Origin: Mycobacteroides chelonae CCUG 47445
GTDB lineage: Bacteria; Actinomycetota; Actinomycetes; Mycobacteriales; Mycobacteriaceae
NCBI RefSeq assembly: GCF_001632805.1
Contig: NZ_CP007220.1
Location: forward strand, 1,860,001 to 1,924,000
Direction: 5' to 3'
Length of the DNA: 64,000 bases
The notes below the pieces were generated by a model that made no database searches, was not told the origin of the DNA, and saw only the letters and a list, made by a program, of their open reading frames with translations. The translations under genes were made by a program, and so were the position numbers. Shown here in pieces: positions 1 through 7,079 of the stretch (within the stretch, counting starts at the first letter, position 1; the number at the start of each line of letters is the position of its first letter).

Positions 1-1
1 G

Positions 2-997
2 GCCATCGTCGTGCTGATCACCGTGGCCCTGGTGGCGGCGTTCGGGGCGCTGCTGGCCGATGCCGACGCCCGGTTCAAGGCGCTGCTCAGCGGGGTCCTG
101 CCGTTCGTGTCCTTCGGCGATGTGGTCGGACGGGTCATCATCGGTGTGCTGGTCGGCGGGTTCGCCTTGGGTGCCATCTACGTGCTGTCCAAGCCGCCGA
201 GCTTTGACCGATTGGCGCCGACCGAGCCCAAGAAGCTGCCGCGCTGGGAGTGGAGCCTGCCGTTGGCCGCGCTGAATCTGCTGTTCATCGCCTTTGTGGG
301 CGTGCAGATTTCGGTGTTATTTGGGGGAGATGAGCATGTGCAGGTCACTGAGGGGTTGACCTACGCAGAGTATGCGCGGCAGGGCTTTTGGCAGCTGCTG
401 TTTGTCACCATTCTGGTGATGGGCGTGATCGCGGTGGCGATCCGGGTGGCGGGGCGCGAGGATGCTCGCGACCGGCTGTTCCTGCGGGTGCTGATCGGTG
501 GGCTGTGCCTGACCACGCTGGTGATCGTGGCCTCGGCCATCCATCGGATGTCGTTGTACGAGAAGGCGTACGGGTTCAGCGTGGAGCGGCTGCTGGTGCG
601 CTGGATCGAGCTGGGCATGGCCATCGTGTTGGTGCTGATCCTGGTGGCGGGGATTCGGATGAGTGCACGATGGCTTCCTACTGCTGTGGTGGCGGTCGGC
701 GCGTTCGGGATGCTGGGGCTGGCGAACTTCAACCCGGAAAGCTATATCGCGCAGCGCAACGTCGAGTTCTTCGAGCAGACCGGTAAGATCGATCAGTGGT
801 ACATGGGGAGCTTGTCGTCCGATGCTTTCGCCGCGACGAAGTCGCTGCCCGAGGAGGTGCGGGTCTGCGTGCAGGGGCGGATGAAGGATCGGCTGCGGCC
901 GACGGCGCCCTGGTATGAGTACAACGTGAGCCGGGCCCAGCTGCGGGCCGCTGAGGTCAAGGAGACCTCCTGCAACGTGGATTACGACCACAGGTGA
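2..997 (+). CDS. Multi-pass membrane protein, DUF4153/DUF4173-like (5' truncated)
   Basis: The reading frame is already open at the left edge, so the true start lies outside the window. The visible part has about six hydrophobic segments separated by short charged loops, followed by a soluble C-terminal tail of roughly 90 residues (from the NFNPESYIAQRN stretch onward) that contains two cysteines. The NPE.Y...N-type segment after the last membrane span is what I associate with DUF4153/DUF4173 integral membrane proteins, which are common in actinobacteria and have no established function. The family name is a moderate-confidence recognition; the membrane character is seen directly. Confidence 0.7.
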   Translation, partial: AIVVLITVALVAAFGALLADADARFKALLSGVLPFVSFGDVVGRVIIGVLVGGFALGAIYVLSKPPSFDRLAPTEPKKLPRWEWSLPLAALNLLFIAFVGVQISVLFGGDEHVQVTEGLTYAEYARQGFWQLLFVTILVMGVIAVAIRVAGREDARDRLFLRVLIGGLCLTTLVIVASAIHRMSLYEKAYGFSVERLLVRWIELGMAIVLVLILVAGIRMSARWLPTAVVAVGAFGMLGLANFNPESYIAQRNVEFFEQTGKIDQWYMGSLSSDAFAATKSLPEEVRVCVQGRMKDRLRPTAPWYEYNVSRAQLRAAEVKETSCNVDYDHR

Positions 998-1047
998 CCT
1001 GGGGTCCCGGGGTGTGGCGGGGGATCGGCTAGAGTCGTGACCTGCTG

Positions 1048-1121
1048 GGGGCGGTAGCTCAGTTGGTTAGAGCCGTGGACTCATAATCCATTGGTCGCGG
1101 GTTCGAGCCCCGCCCGCCCTA
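1048..1121 (+). tRNA. tRNA with CAU anticodon (tRNA-Met, or tRNA-Ile2)
   Basis: A full cloverleaf can be drawn. The acceptor stem GGGCGG-type arm at 1048-1054 pairs with 1114-1120 with a terminal G.U, the D stem is GCTC/GAGC, the anticodon stem is GTGGA/TCCAT with loop CTCATAA, and the T stem GCGGG/CCCGC encloses TTCGAGC. The discriminator is A1121 and CCA is not encoded. CAU can be elongator Met or lysidine-modified Ile, which the sequence alone does not settle; the full elongated D loop argues against initiator only weakly. An IS element lies directly downstream and its target duplication includes the last five acceptor bases, so the tRNA remains intact. Confidence 0.93.
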
Positions 1122-1130
1122 CTTAAGAGG
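1116..1130 (+). repeat. Left copy of 15-bp target-site duplication
   Basis: GCCCTACTTAAGAGG here is repeated exactly at 2489-2503, directly abutting both ends of the IS. Its first five bases are the 3' acceptor strand of the tRNA and base six is the discriminator, so insertion occurred just at or after the tRNA 3' end. Confidence 0.92.
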
Positions 1131-1137
1131 TGTATTA

Positions 1138-1229
1138 CCTCGGGTGATGCTTGACGTTTGGCCTTCGGGTGATGCTTTACGGTGTTTCGGCTGATGCTTT
1201 ACACCTGTGTCGGTTGATCCTTGACACTC
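1138..1229 (+). repeat. Four degenerate repeats in the IS left end
   Basis: Four copies of a motif close to TCGGNTGATGCTTKAC start near 1140, 1165, 1187 and 1210, at spacings of about 22-25 bp. The innermost copy is part of the perfect inverted repeat shared with 2435-2459. The right end carries two related copies on the other strand. Regular phased copies at an IS end are most simply transposase-binding sites; that role is inferred. Confidence 0.7.
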
Positions 1230-1234
1230 CCTGG

Positions 1235-2425
1235 ATGAGGGAGTTGAGCGTGGTCGAGCAGCGGTATCAGGCTGTGTTAGCGGTGATCAGCGATGGGTTG
1301 GCGATCAGCCAGGTGGCGAGCAAGGTCGGGGTGTCTCGCCAGACGTTGCATGCGTGGTTGGCCCGCTATGAGGCCGATGGTTTGGATGGTTTGGTGGATC
1401 GGTCGCATCGGCCGGTGTCGTGTCCGCATCAGATGCCTGCGCAGGTGGAAGCGGCGGTGGTGGAGTTGCGTCGGTCTCGTCCGTATTGGGGTCCGCGGCG
1501 GTTGGTGTTCGAACTGGCCAAACGTAAGGTGTCTCCGCTGCCGTCGGAATCGGCGGTGTATCGCGCGCTGGTGCGGGCCGCGATGATCGATCCCGCATTG
1601 CGGGATCGGCGTTCACGCAAGTGGAAACGCTGGGAACGTGGGGCGCCGATGGAGTTGTGGCAGATGGATGTCGTTGGCGGGTTCCCGTTGGCTGACGGGA
1701 CATCAGCGAAGGCGTTGACCGGGATCGATGACCATTCCCGGATGTGCGTGTGCGCCCGTCTGATGGCCCGTGAGTGCACCCGCGCGGTGTGTGATGGACT
1801 GCGGGATGCCTTGGCTACCTATGGGTCTCCGGAGCAGATCCTGACCGATAACGGCAAGGTGTTCACGGGCCGGTTCAATCATCCGCCGGTGGAAGTACTT
1901 TTCGATGCGATCTGCCGCGAGAGCGGGATTGAGCATCTGTTGACCCAACCGCGCAGTCCGACCACGACGGGCAAGATCGAACGGTTTCATCGGAGTTTAC
2001 GTGCTGAATTCCTGTCCACGGCAGTACCTTTCCGGGATTTGAAGACAGCCCAGCAGGCGTTGGATGTGTGGGTCCGCGACTACAACATCAACCGGCCGCA
2101 TCAGTCGTTGAAGATGGCTACCCCGGCCCAGCGGTTCACTGCGTCCGCGCCGGTGGCAGCGCCGTCACCGTCGAAGGCGGCCCGCCAGCACCAGCGTGAC
2201 GGGTCTGATTGGGTGTCTCGGACGGTGACGACTAATGGGGTGGTGTGCGTGTCCTGGCAGCAAGTCTCGGTGGGTCGCCATCACGCTGGGGCTCGTTGCG
2301 ATGTGCACGTCGATGGCGACCTGCTGCGGTTCTGGATCGGGGAGGATCTGGTCAAAACCGCTGCCCGCACCAGCACCGGTGAGGTACGAAACAAGAAGGC
2401 CTGCCGCAACCGCGACCAGGCCTAA
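1235..2425 (+). CDS. IS481-family DDE transposase
   Basis: The product of 396 residues would catalyse movement of the surrounding element. An N-terminal helix-turn-helix (about residues 12-45, SQVASKVGVSRQTLHAW) is followed by a second helical region and an rve-type integrase core. Candidate catalytic residues are D145 in WQMDVVG, D205 in ILTDNGK and E249 in TGKIERFHRS; the NRPHQSL motif follows, as usual in this family. I chose ATG 1235 because it sits just inside the inverted repeat; an upstream in-frame start at 1151 would place coding sequence through the repeated left end. No frameshift or internal stop is seen, so the element may be active. Confidence 0.92.
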   Translation: MRELSVVEQRYQAVLAVISDGLAISQVASKVGVSRQTLHAWLARYEADGLDGLVDRSHRPVSCPHQMPAQVEAAVVELRRSRPYWGPRRLVFELAKRKVSPLPSESAVYRALVRAAMIDPALRDRRSRKWKRWERGAPMELWQMDVVGGFPLADGTSAKALTGIDDHSRMCVCARLMARECTRAVCDGLRDALATYGSPEQILTDNGKVFTGRFNHPPVEVLFDAICRESGIEHLLTQPRSPTTTGKIERFHRSLRAEFLSTAVPFRDLKTAQQALDVWVRDYNINRPHQSLKMATPAQRFTASAPVAAPSPSKAARQHQRDGSDWVSRTVTTNGVVCVSWQQVSVGRHHAGARCDVHVDGDLLRFWIGEDLVKTAARTSTGEVRNKKACRNRDQA

Positions 2426-2434
2426 CCACAACAA

Positions 2435-2459
2435 GAGTGTCAAGGATCAACCGACACAG
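2435..2459 (-). repeat. Inner inverted repeat of the IS (right side)
   Basis: These 25 bp are the exact reverse complement of 1205-1229. They lie just after the transposase stop codon and inside the terminal ACA end, so this is a subterminal rather than terminal repeat. Confidence 0.85.
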
Positions 2460-2483
2460 ATCCATCAACCATCAACCGAAGAC

Positions 2484-2511
2484 AAACAGCCCTACTTAAG
2501 AGGGCTGTTTT
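2484..2511 (+). terminator. Hairpin formed across the right IS junction
   Basis: AAACAGCCCT pairs perfectly with AGGGCTGTTT around the loop ACTTAAG, and the descending arm ends in TTTT. The left arm is half IS end and half target duplication. Without the IS the same site would only offer GCCCT/AGGGC, probably the original terminator of the tRNA. It may now terminate transposase transcription. Confidence 0.6.
2489..2503 (+). repeat. Right copy of 15-bp target-site duplication
   Basis: Exact copy of the 15 bp at 1116-1130. It continues into GGGCTGTTTT, which would have been the original sequence downstream of the tRNA before the insertion. Confidence 0.92.
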
Positions 2512-2662
2512 CGAGTTGATGTTTCTAGAGTCATATTTCTAAGGTCATCGTTAGCTCGTCGTTTATGGGGTCGGTGCGGTCGAGGAGATCTGCTGCCCGG
2601 GGATGAACTCGACTGCGGCTCGCCGGCGGCTAGTTGTCGTTGCCTTGCGTTAACGTCAAGCT

Positions 2663-4345
2663 GTGAAAATGCCCGGTTCGAACCAGCAGTCCGGGGTCTT
2701 GGCCGGGCATGTGAAGCGTGGAAAGGTGTTCACGTCGCCGCTCGCTGCGACCGGGGTGCTCAACGTCGCGAGTTGGGTGAGAGATGACCTGCCCGATCTT
2801 CTCTGGCCAGTCTTGGTTCTCTCTGAACTGGGCAGTGACCAGGCTGTGAGATTTGTACGCTGGCAGGGACGTGTGTTGGCCGAACTGGACGGAAGTGCCG
2901 AGCCTGCCTTCCTCGCGGGATGCCTCGACGGGCGTCTCTCAGGTCTACAGCGACTCTCGGAGAAGGATCCGGACGCGATCGACGTTGTGACCTCGCACGC
3001 GTCGAGGCTCGGATTGCTGTCAGAAGGCATCCGCCGAACGCTGTCGTCGTATCCACGCAGACCCGCTGAGTGGCTGACCGGCTTGGAGATGGAATCTCCA
3101 GGAAAGTCCGAAATCGATCGACTCGCCACTGCAGTTCTAGAGGCCATGACTGATGATCATCGCGAGGCGATTATCAAATGCATGGCCATCTGGAGCGGTG
3201 TTCAGGCGGGGACGCTAAGTAGCAGTCAAGAGACGGTCGACCTTCTCAAATGTTATCCGAACGATGCCGCGACTATCTCGCAGGCGGATTCCGCTATACG
3301 GGCGATGTGGGGGGCTATGCGAGCGGCAATGCTTGCACGTGATTCCGACTACTTCGTCGAGAGTATTCGATTTTCAAAAATCTTTTGGGGTGTGAATTCG
3401 ATGACGACACGATGCATGCGTGCGCGGGATGTGAACCCGGACAAGCAAGTCGACGCTATTGCAGATCATTCCGGTGAACCTGAGCGTACGGAACCCGAGT
3501 CGTCGGGTCTGCTCCGCGAGGATTTCCAACAGCGAGCGATGGACTTGACGTCGAGCTACGTCGAGGCCGTAGAGACATCTGCGTCAAGGCTATACGACCC
3601 ATCACGTGATGAGGTCCACACAGGACTAGTGGTGCGTGCCGCTCGCGAGGTGATCGCGATGCTTGGATCGCCCGATCTCTGGTGCTCGGAGCATGGTTCG
3701 GGCGTCGGACGCACCCTCGTCGAGAATCGGATTCTGCTTGTCTGGATGGCTACCCAGAATCAGGAGGAAATCTATCGTCGATACAAGGACTATGGTGCGG
3801 GCAAAGCCAAGTTGTACGCATTGCTCGCAAAAGGGATGCCGAGCGATTGGCTCGTCAACGGTGCCGAAGAGGCCGTATCCGTAATCGAGAGGGCCAGCCA
3901 CAATGGAGTTCTTGATTACCGAGAGGTCGACATCAGCGCGAACTTCGCGGGCAAATCCTTGCGGCAGATGGCCGACGAATGCGGACTTGCTGATCTGTAT
4001 CGGCACGCTTACCAAATGCAGAGCGGTATCTCACACTCCGAGTGGTGGTCAGTCGAAATCCATTGCATGGAGCCATGTCTTAACGTCCTTCATCGCGGCC
4101 ATCTAATTCCGAGTATGTCCCTCCCTGCTAGAGGCAGTGACGACATCGCACGATCGTGGCTCATTGCTCTCTATGGGCTCATTAGAGCGAGCCTGGACTT
4201 ACTCGGCATCTCAGATTCCATCGTGCATGCAGCTTTCGGCTGGCTTGAGGGGGTTGACTTGCCCGAGGATGCGTGGCGTCGATCAGAGTCAGATACCGAG
4301 AGTGGTGTAGCTCCGGCGGAGGAGGCCGGTGTGGACGTTGACTGA
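2663..4345 (+). CDS. DUF5677-like protein of unknown function
   Basis: A 560-residue soluble protein without signal peptide or membrane segment. The C-terminal half (about residues 345-490) contains LVENRILLVWMATQNQEE, a KAKLYALL segment and YRHAYQMQSGISHSEWW, which resemble the DUF5677 arrangement of a conserved Arg/Glu helix and a later Tyr...Ser...His element. The N-terminal half is not recognised. The start is GTG 2663 (ATG two codons later is possible); no strong ribosome binding site is visible. Codon use is less GC-biased than in the flanking core genes, which suggests transfer. The next gene, a HEPN-motif protein, is on the same strand 314 bp on. A role in defence is only an inference from that context. 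Confidence 0.65.
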   Translation: MKMPGSNQQSGVLAGHVKRGKVFTSPLAATGVLNVASWVRDDLPDLLWPVLVLSELGSDQAVRFVRWQGRVLAELDGSAEPAFLAGCLDGRLSGLQRLSEKDPDAIDVVTSHASRLGLLSEGIRRTLSSYPRRPAEWLTGLEMESPGKSEIDRLATAVLEAMTDDHREAIIKCMAIWSGVQAGTLSSSQETVDLLKCYPNDAATISQADSAIRAMWGAMRAAMLARDSDYFVESIRFSKIFWGVNSMTTRCMRARDVNPDKQVDAIADHSGEPERTEPESSGLLREDFQQRAMDLTSSYVEAVETSASRLYDPSRDEVHTGLVVRAAREVIAMLGSPDLWCSEHGSGVGRTLVENRILLVWMATQNQEEIYRRYKDYGAGKAKLYALLAKGMPSDWLVNGAEEAVSVIERASHNGVLDYREVDISANFAGKSLRQMADECGLADLYRHAYQMQSGISHSEWWSVEIHCMEPCLNVLHRGHLIPSMSLPARGSDDIARSWLIALYGLIRASLDLLGISDSIVHAAFGWLEGVDLPEDAWRRSESDTESGVAPAEEAGVDVD

Positions 4346-4659
4346 TGCCGCCACGACTTTAAAGCGGAGACGATAGTTTGGCGAACTACACTCGGGTCGA
4401 CTGGCGGTCCGAACGGCCGGGAACCGATTCGCCCGCGGAGGCCTGGGCATCCTGTCATAGCGGTGACCGACTGCGAATGAGCCCGATTCGAAATGGCGAA
4501 TTTTGGCGCAAAAGCGTGAGGCGAAACACCCGTTGGCGCTCAGGCCCTTCCATCACGTCGATCGAGGTCTAACTCGAGTTCAGTACGCCAGCTGGGTATA
4601 ACACTTCGACGTGTAGAGGGCCGTATGGTGTCTCGTGTGCGGATAGGTGAGGGACGGAC
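4346..4659. other. Gap between the two island genes
   Basis: About 314 bp of lower-GC sequence. A 64-codon open frame at 4378-4572 has no ribosome binding site and no recognisable composition, so I do not call it. The end, GGTGAGGGACGG, may supply the binding site for the TTG start of the next gene. Nothing else could be assigned. Confidence 0.5.
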
Positions 4660-5508
4660 TTGACTGGGTATCCGACTCTCGTCAGGTACAAGCAATACCG
4701 TGAGTACGAGTTGGCCAGAATTGCGGCAAGCGACGCCATGATGGCGTTGCTTGCCGGCGCACAGCTGGCCACGCACCTTTTGCGGCTGACCGATGGTTCG
4801 AAGCAGTTGCTACCTGAGGTCTTTCCGAATGTGCCACATATCAAGCGCTTCAATCTGACGACGAATTCCGCCAGGCAGATTCTGGACGAAGCAGATCAAC
4901 ATCTCGGTGCCATGGGGGTGCCGTACACGTTGGCACTGCATGAGGATTATCTAAAGAGTTGCATTCTTCTGCTAGAACAGTCTGGACTGGTCGCAGCAAG
5001 GACGGCCGAAAGAAGTCGCCTTGTTGCGCAGCACGATATTATTGCCGGCGCTTCCAATGGCTCTTTTTCGCCGGTGCCGCGTGCCCAACTCGATACGTTG
5101 CGTCTGATGCGTAATTGTCTTATCCATGCGGGCGGTAGAGCTGACAATGCTCTGGTGACACAAGTGGCAGGATGGAATGCCGGGACGGACAGCGCGTGGA
5201 GAGAAGTTGCAGGACGGAGCCCCCGGGCCCTTCAGATTGGCAACCTTGTCGAATTTGGTCATGGCGAAATGATTGTCGCTCTCGCGGTGACGAAGACACT
5301 CGACCGCGAGGTGAACGTAATGCTCCAAGATGTGCTTCCTCGTGTTGTTTGGTCCGATATGGTCGCCGCAGAATTCGCCGAACAGAGTCCTTCATTGATT
5401 CGAAGCAGCACCGCATTTCGCAAGGTCAAAGGGCTGGCTAAACAGTATTACTCACCGCTGGTACTCACCGATCATGAGCTGAATAGCGCAGTCGAGAGGT
5501 TAAGGTGA
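4660..5508 (+). CDS. HEPN-motif protein, putative RNase-like
   Basis: A soluble, largely helical protein of 282 residues. The segment LRLMRNCLIHAGG carries R151-N152-C-L-I-H156, which matches the R-N-x3-H catalytic signature of HEPN-fold ribonucleases found in toxin-antitoxin and phage-defence proteins. The surrounding helices (about residues 85-160) fit a four-helix HEPN bundle; the C-terminal 120 residues are unassigned. The start is TTG 4660, chosen from the upstream GGTGAGGGACGG; the in-frame ATG at 4738 is the alternative. It shares strand, composition and island with the DUF5677-like gene. Function as an RNase is an inference from one short motif; some HEPN proteins are non-catalytic. 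Confidence 0.6.
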   Translation: MTGYPTLVRYKQYREYELARIAASDAMMALLAGAQLATHLLRLTDGSKQLLPEVFPNVPHIKRFNLTTNSARQILDEADQHLGAMGVPYTLALHEDYLKSCILLLEQSGLVAARTAERSRLVAQHDIIAGASNGSFSPVPRAQLDTLRLMRNCLIHAGGRADNALVTQVAGWNAGTDSAWREVAGRSPRALQIGNLVEFGHGEMIVALAVTKTLDREVNVMLQDVLPRVVWSDMVAAEFAEQSPSLIRSSTAFRKVKGLAKQYYSPLVLTDHELNSAVERLR

Positions 5509-6089
5509 AACTTGGAAGCGGGCGCTCTATTTACTTGAGCTACAACCCGATGATCGGGTCGCTGAGTTTCGCATTCGGATCTCCGCTCTTGTGTAGAACG
5601 TTCGGTTGCTAAGCCGACAGGACCTCGTCTTGCTCCTAGTCCGAGGCTAGCCGCAGAGTGCTGCGAGCAGAGGCCAGCGGTGCTGTTTGGAAGTGCCGAT
5701 TCGCATCGAAGGCGACCGGGGCCAATCTGAAATCGTGGGCAGTCAGTCTGTCGGTCCAGCGGATTCGGACGTGCCCCGTGGGTGATCCGTACGCTCAGCT
5801 GTCGCTCTCGGGTGGGTTGGCAATGCAGTCTCATAACCGGCAGAAGTGCCCGTCTTCTCGTGGCACAGATGCCGTCGGTTGAAGACCGCTGGACCAGCCA
5901 CCTCGGCTATGGTTACGCCGTTTCATGATCTTGAACCGCTGCTGGGGAACGGTCATGGCGGGATCAGCAGACCCGCTCATTGGCCCAACGCCGCCACCAT
6001 CAGGATGACGGCGAGGCGATGGAATGCCTTGCCGCCCAAGTTGAACACACCCGCGCATACGTCCGATGACGTGGAAGAAGCTGCTGGCC
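5509..6089. other. Non-coding tail of the accessory island
   Basis: About 580 bp separate the HEPN-like gene from the converging MPT64-like gene. Several short open frames exist but none has a convincing start site or recognisable product. The last part (5902-5970) resembles the leader of the sulfatase gene at 7028-7094, so this looks like a junction containing decayed core sequence. Confidence 0.55.
5902..5970 (+). repeat. Decayed duplicate of the sulfatase leader and start
   Basis: This stretch aligns with 7028-7094. GATCTTGAACC is identical, a purine-rich ribosome-binding stretch and an ATG (5955) follow at the same distance, and the next bases (GGCGGGATC versus GACGGGATC) continue the match. 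Of about 45 ungapped positions roughly 34 agree. The frame from ATG 5955 stops after 17 codons, so only the gene start survives. Confidence 0.6.
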
Positions 6090-6905
6090 TTACGCGATCA
6101 TCGGATCAATTGCCGACCGTGGCACCAGCACCTGCAACGCCCCGTATGAGTCGGGCAGTATCGCGCCTTGGTCGAAGAAGAACATCACTCCGTCGTTGAG
6201 CACCGCGAAATTCTGGTAGTTCGACGAGTTGTACAGCGACGTCGGCGAGAACGGTAACGGCGGCGGGGGCGGAGGTGGCGTCGTAGTAGTCGTCGACGTG
6301 GTGGTAGTCGGCTGTCCCGAGGTTGTCGTCGGAGTGGGAGTCGCCACCGGCGGCGGTGCCAACTGCTGCTGCAGCTGCGCCTGGACAATCGGCGCGACAG
6401 TCTTCAGCGGATCATCCACCCGCCACAGTGGCGCACTGTCCTTGTCGTCCTGCGCCACCGTGTAGAGAATCGGCTTGCGATAGCTCTGGTCCCAGTTGTA
6501 TGCCTTGAACGTGGTCTGCGCGCTGCCGGTGTTTTGGTACACCTTGAACACCACGGTCTGCGTGCCGCGCGGGGGTATTGCCGAGGTGTATGCCGTCGGC
6601 TTGATGCTCAGCTGATACGGCGTGCTGCGCGCGGTATTGGACTTGGCCGTGTTGAGGAACGCGTCGCGCGTCTTGGCGACATATTCGGCGATCGGCTTTT
6701 GTTCCGGGTAGTTCAGCGGAATGGTGATGTCGACGCTGTACCCGGGGTCCGAGAGGCGGATCTCACACGTGGTGCCGGTGTTATTGCCCTTGAGGTCGGC
6801 GCAGTAATCGTGCGGCGCGGCCCCCGCTACGCCAGAAAAACCGAAGATGGCGGCAGCCGTGGCCAGTACGGACACGCTTACCGAGCGTATGGATAAGTAG
6901 GGCAC
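6090..6905 (-). CDS. Secreted MPT64/RsiV-like (DUF3298-type) protein
   Basis: A 271-residue exported protein. An N-terminal hydrophobic stretch ends in GVAGAA, a good signal-peptidase site near residues 28-30. The mature part contains the CEIRLSDPGYSVDITIPLNYPEQ and DAFLNTAKSN elements typical of mycobacterial MPT64-like proteins, and the C-terminal part has the YQNFAVLNDGVMFFFDQGAILPDSYGALQVLVPRS region of the DUF3298/RsiV fold. Between them lies a low-complexity Pro/Thr linker (about residues 178-215). The protein converges on the accessory island and is divergent from the sulfatase gene. The catalytic role of this family is unresolved; a cell-envelope or secreted location is likely. Confidence 0.8.
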   Translation of the reverse strand: MPYLSIRSVSVSVLATAAAIFGFSGVAGAAPHDYCADLKGNNTGTTCEIRLSDPGYSVDITIPLNYPEQKPIAEYVAKTRDAFLNTAKSNTARSTPYQLSIKPTAYTSAIPPRGTQTVVFKVYQNTGSAQTTFKAYNWDQSYRKPILYTVAQDDKDSAPLWRVDDPLKTVAPIVQAQLQQQLAPPPVATPTPTTTSGQPTTTTSTTTTTPPPPPPPLPFSPTSLYNSSNYQNFAVLNDGVMFFFDQGAILPDSYGALQVLVPRSAIDPMIA

Positions 6906-7079
6906 GTCTGCACTCTAACTTCGCAAGGTGAACCAAGTGCCCGGACCGCAGAACTGAGCCACCGAACCGACCTGCGCCTTTGAAGCTCCTGATAATCGGA
7001 TAGAAGCCCTCTCGGCAGCCCCGCCACCTCGCTACGATCACTGCGTCCTTGGATCTTGAACCCCTACGAGGGAGTGGCC

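Larger units (their letters stand above)
1131..2488 (+). mobile_element. IS481-family insertion sequence, complete
   Basis: The element starts TGT and ends ACA, the terminal dinucleotide pattern typical of IS481, and is flanked by an identical 15-bp direct repeat. Its outer 25 bp match between the two ends (reverse complemented) at 18 positions. Further in, a perfect 25-bp inverted repeat links 1205-1229 with 2435-2459. It holds one DDE transposase gene that looks intact. Total length about 1.36 kb is slightly long for the family because of an extended left end carrying repeated motifs. The intact gene and perfect target duplication suggest a recent insertion. Confidence 0.9.

Noticed and set aside
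1116..2503. The 15-bp repeats as phage attachment sites (attL/attR)
   Set aside because: The repeats abut the TGT...ACA ends of an IS481 element and no integrase lies between them; a target-site duplication explains everything.
4378..4572. 64-codon open frame between the two island genes
   Set aside because: No ribosome binding site, no recognisable composition, and an odd residue mix.
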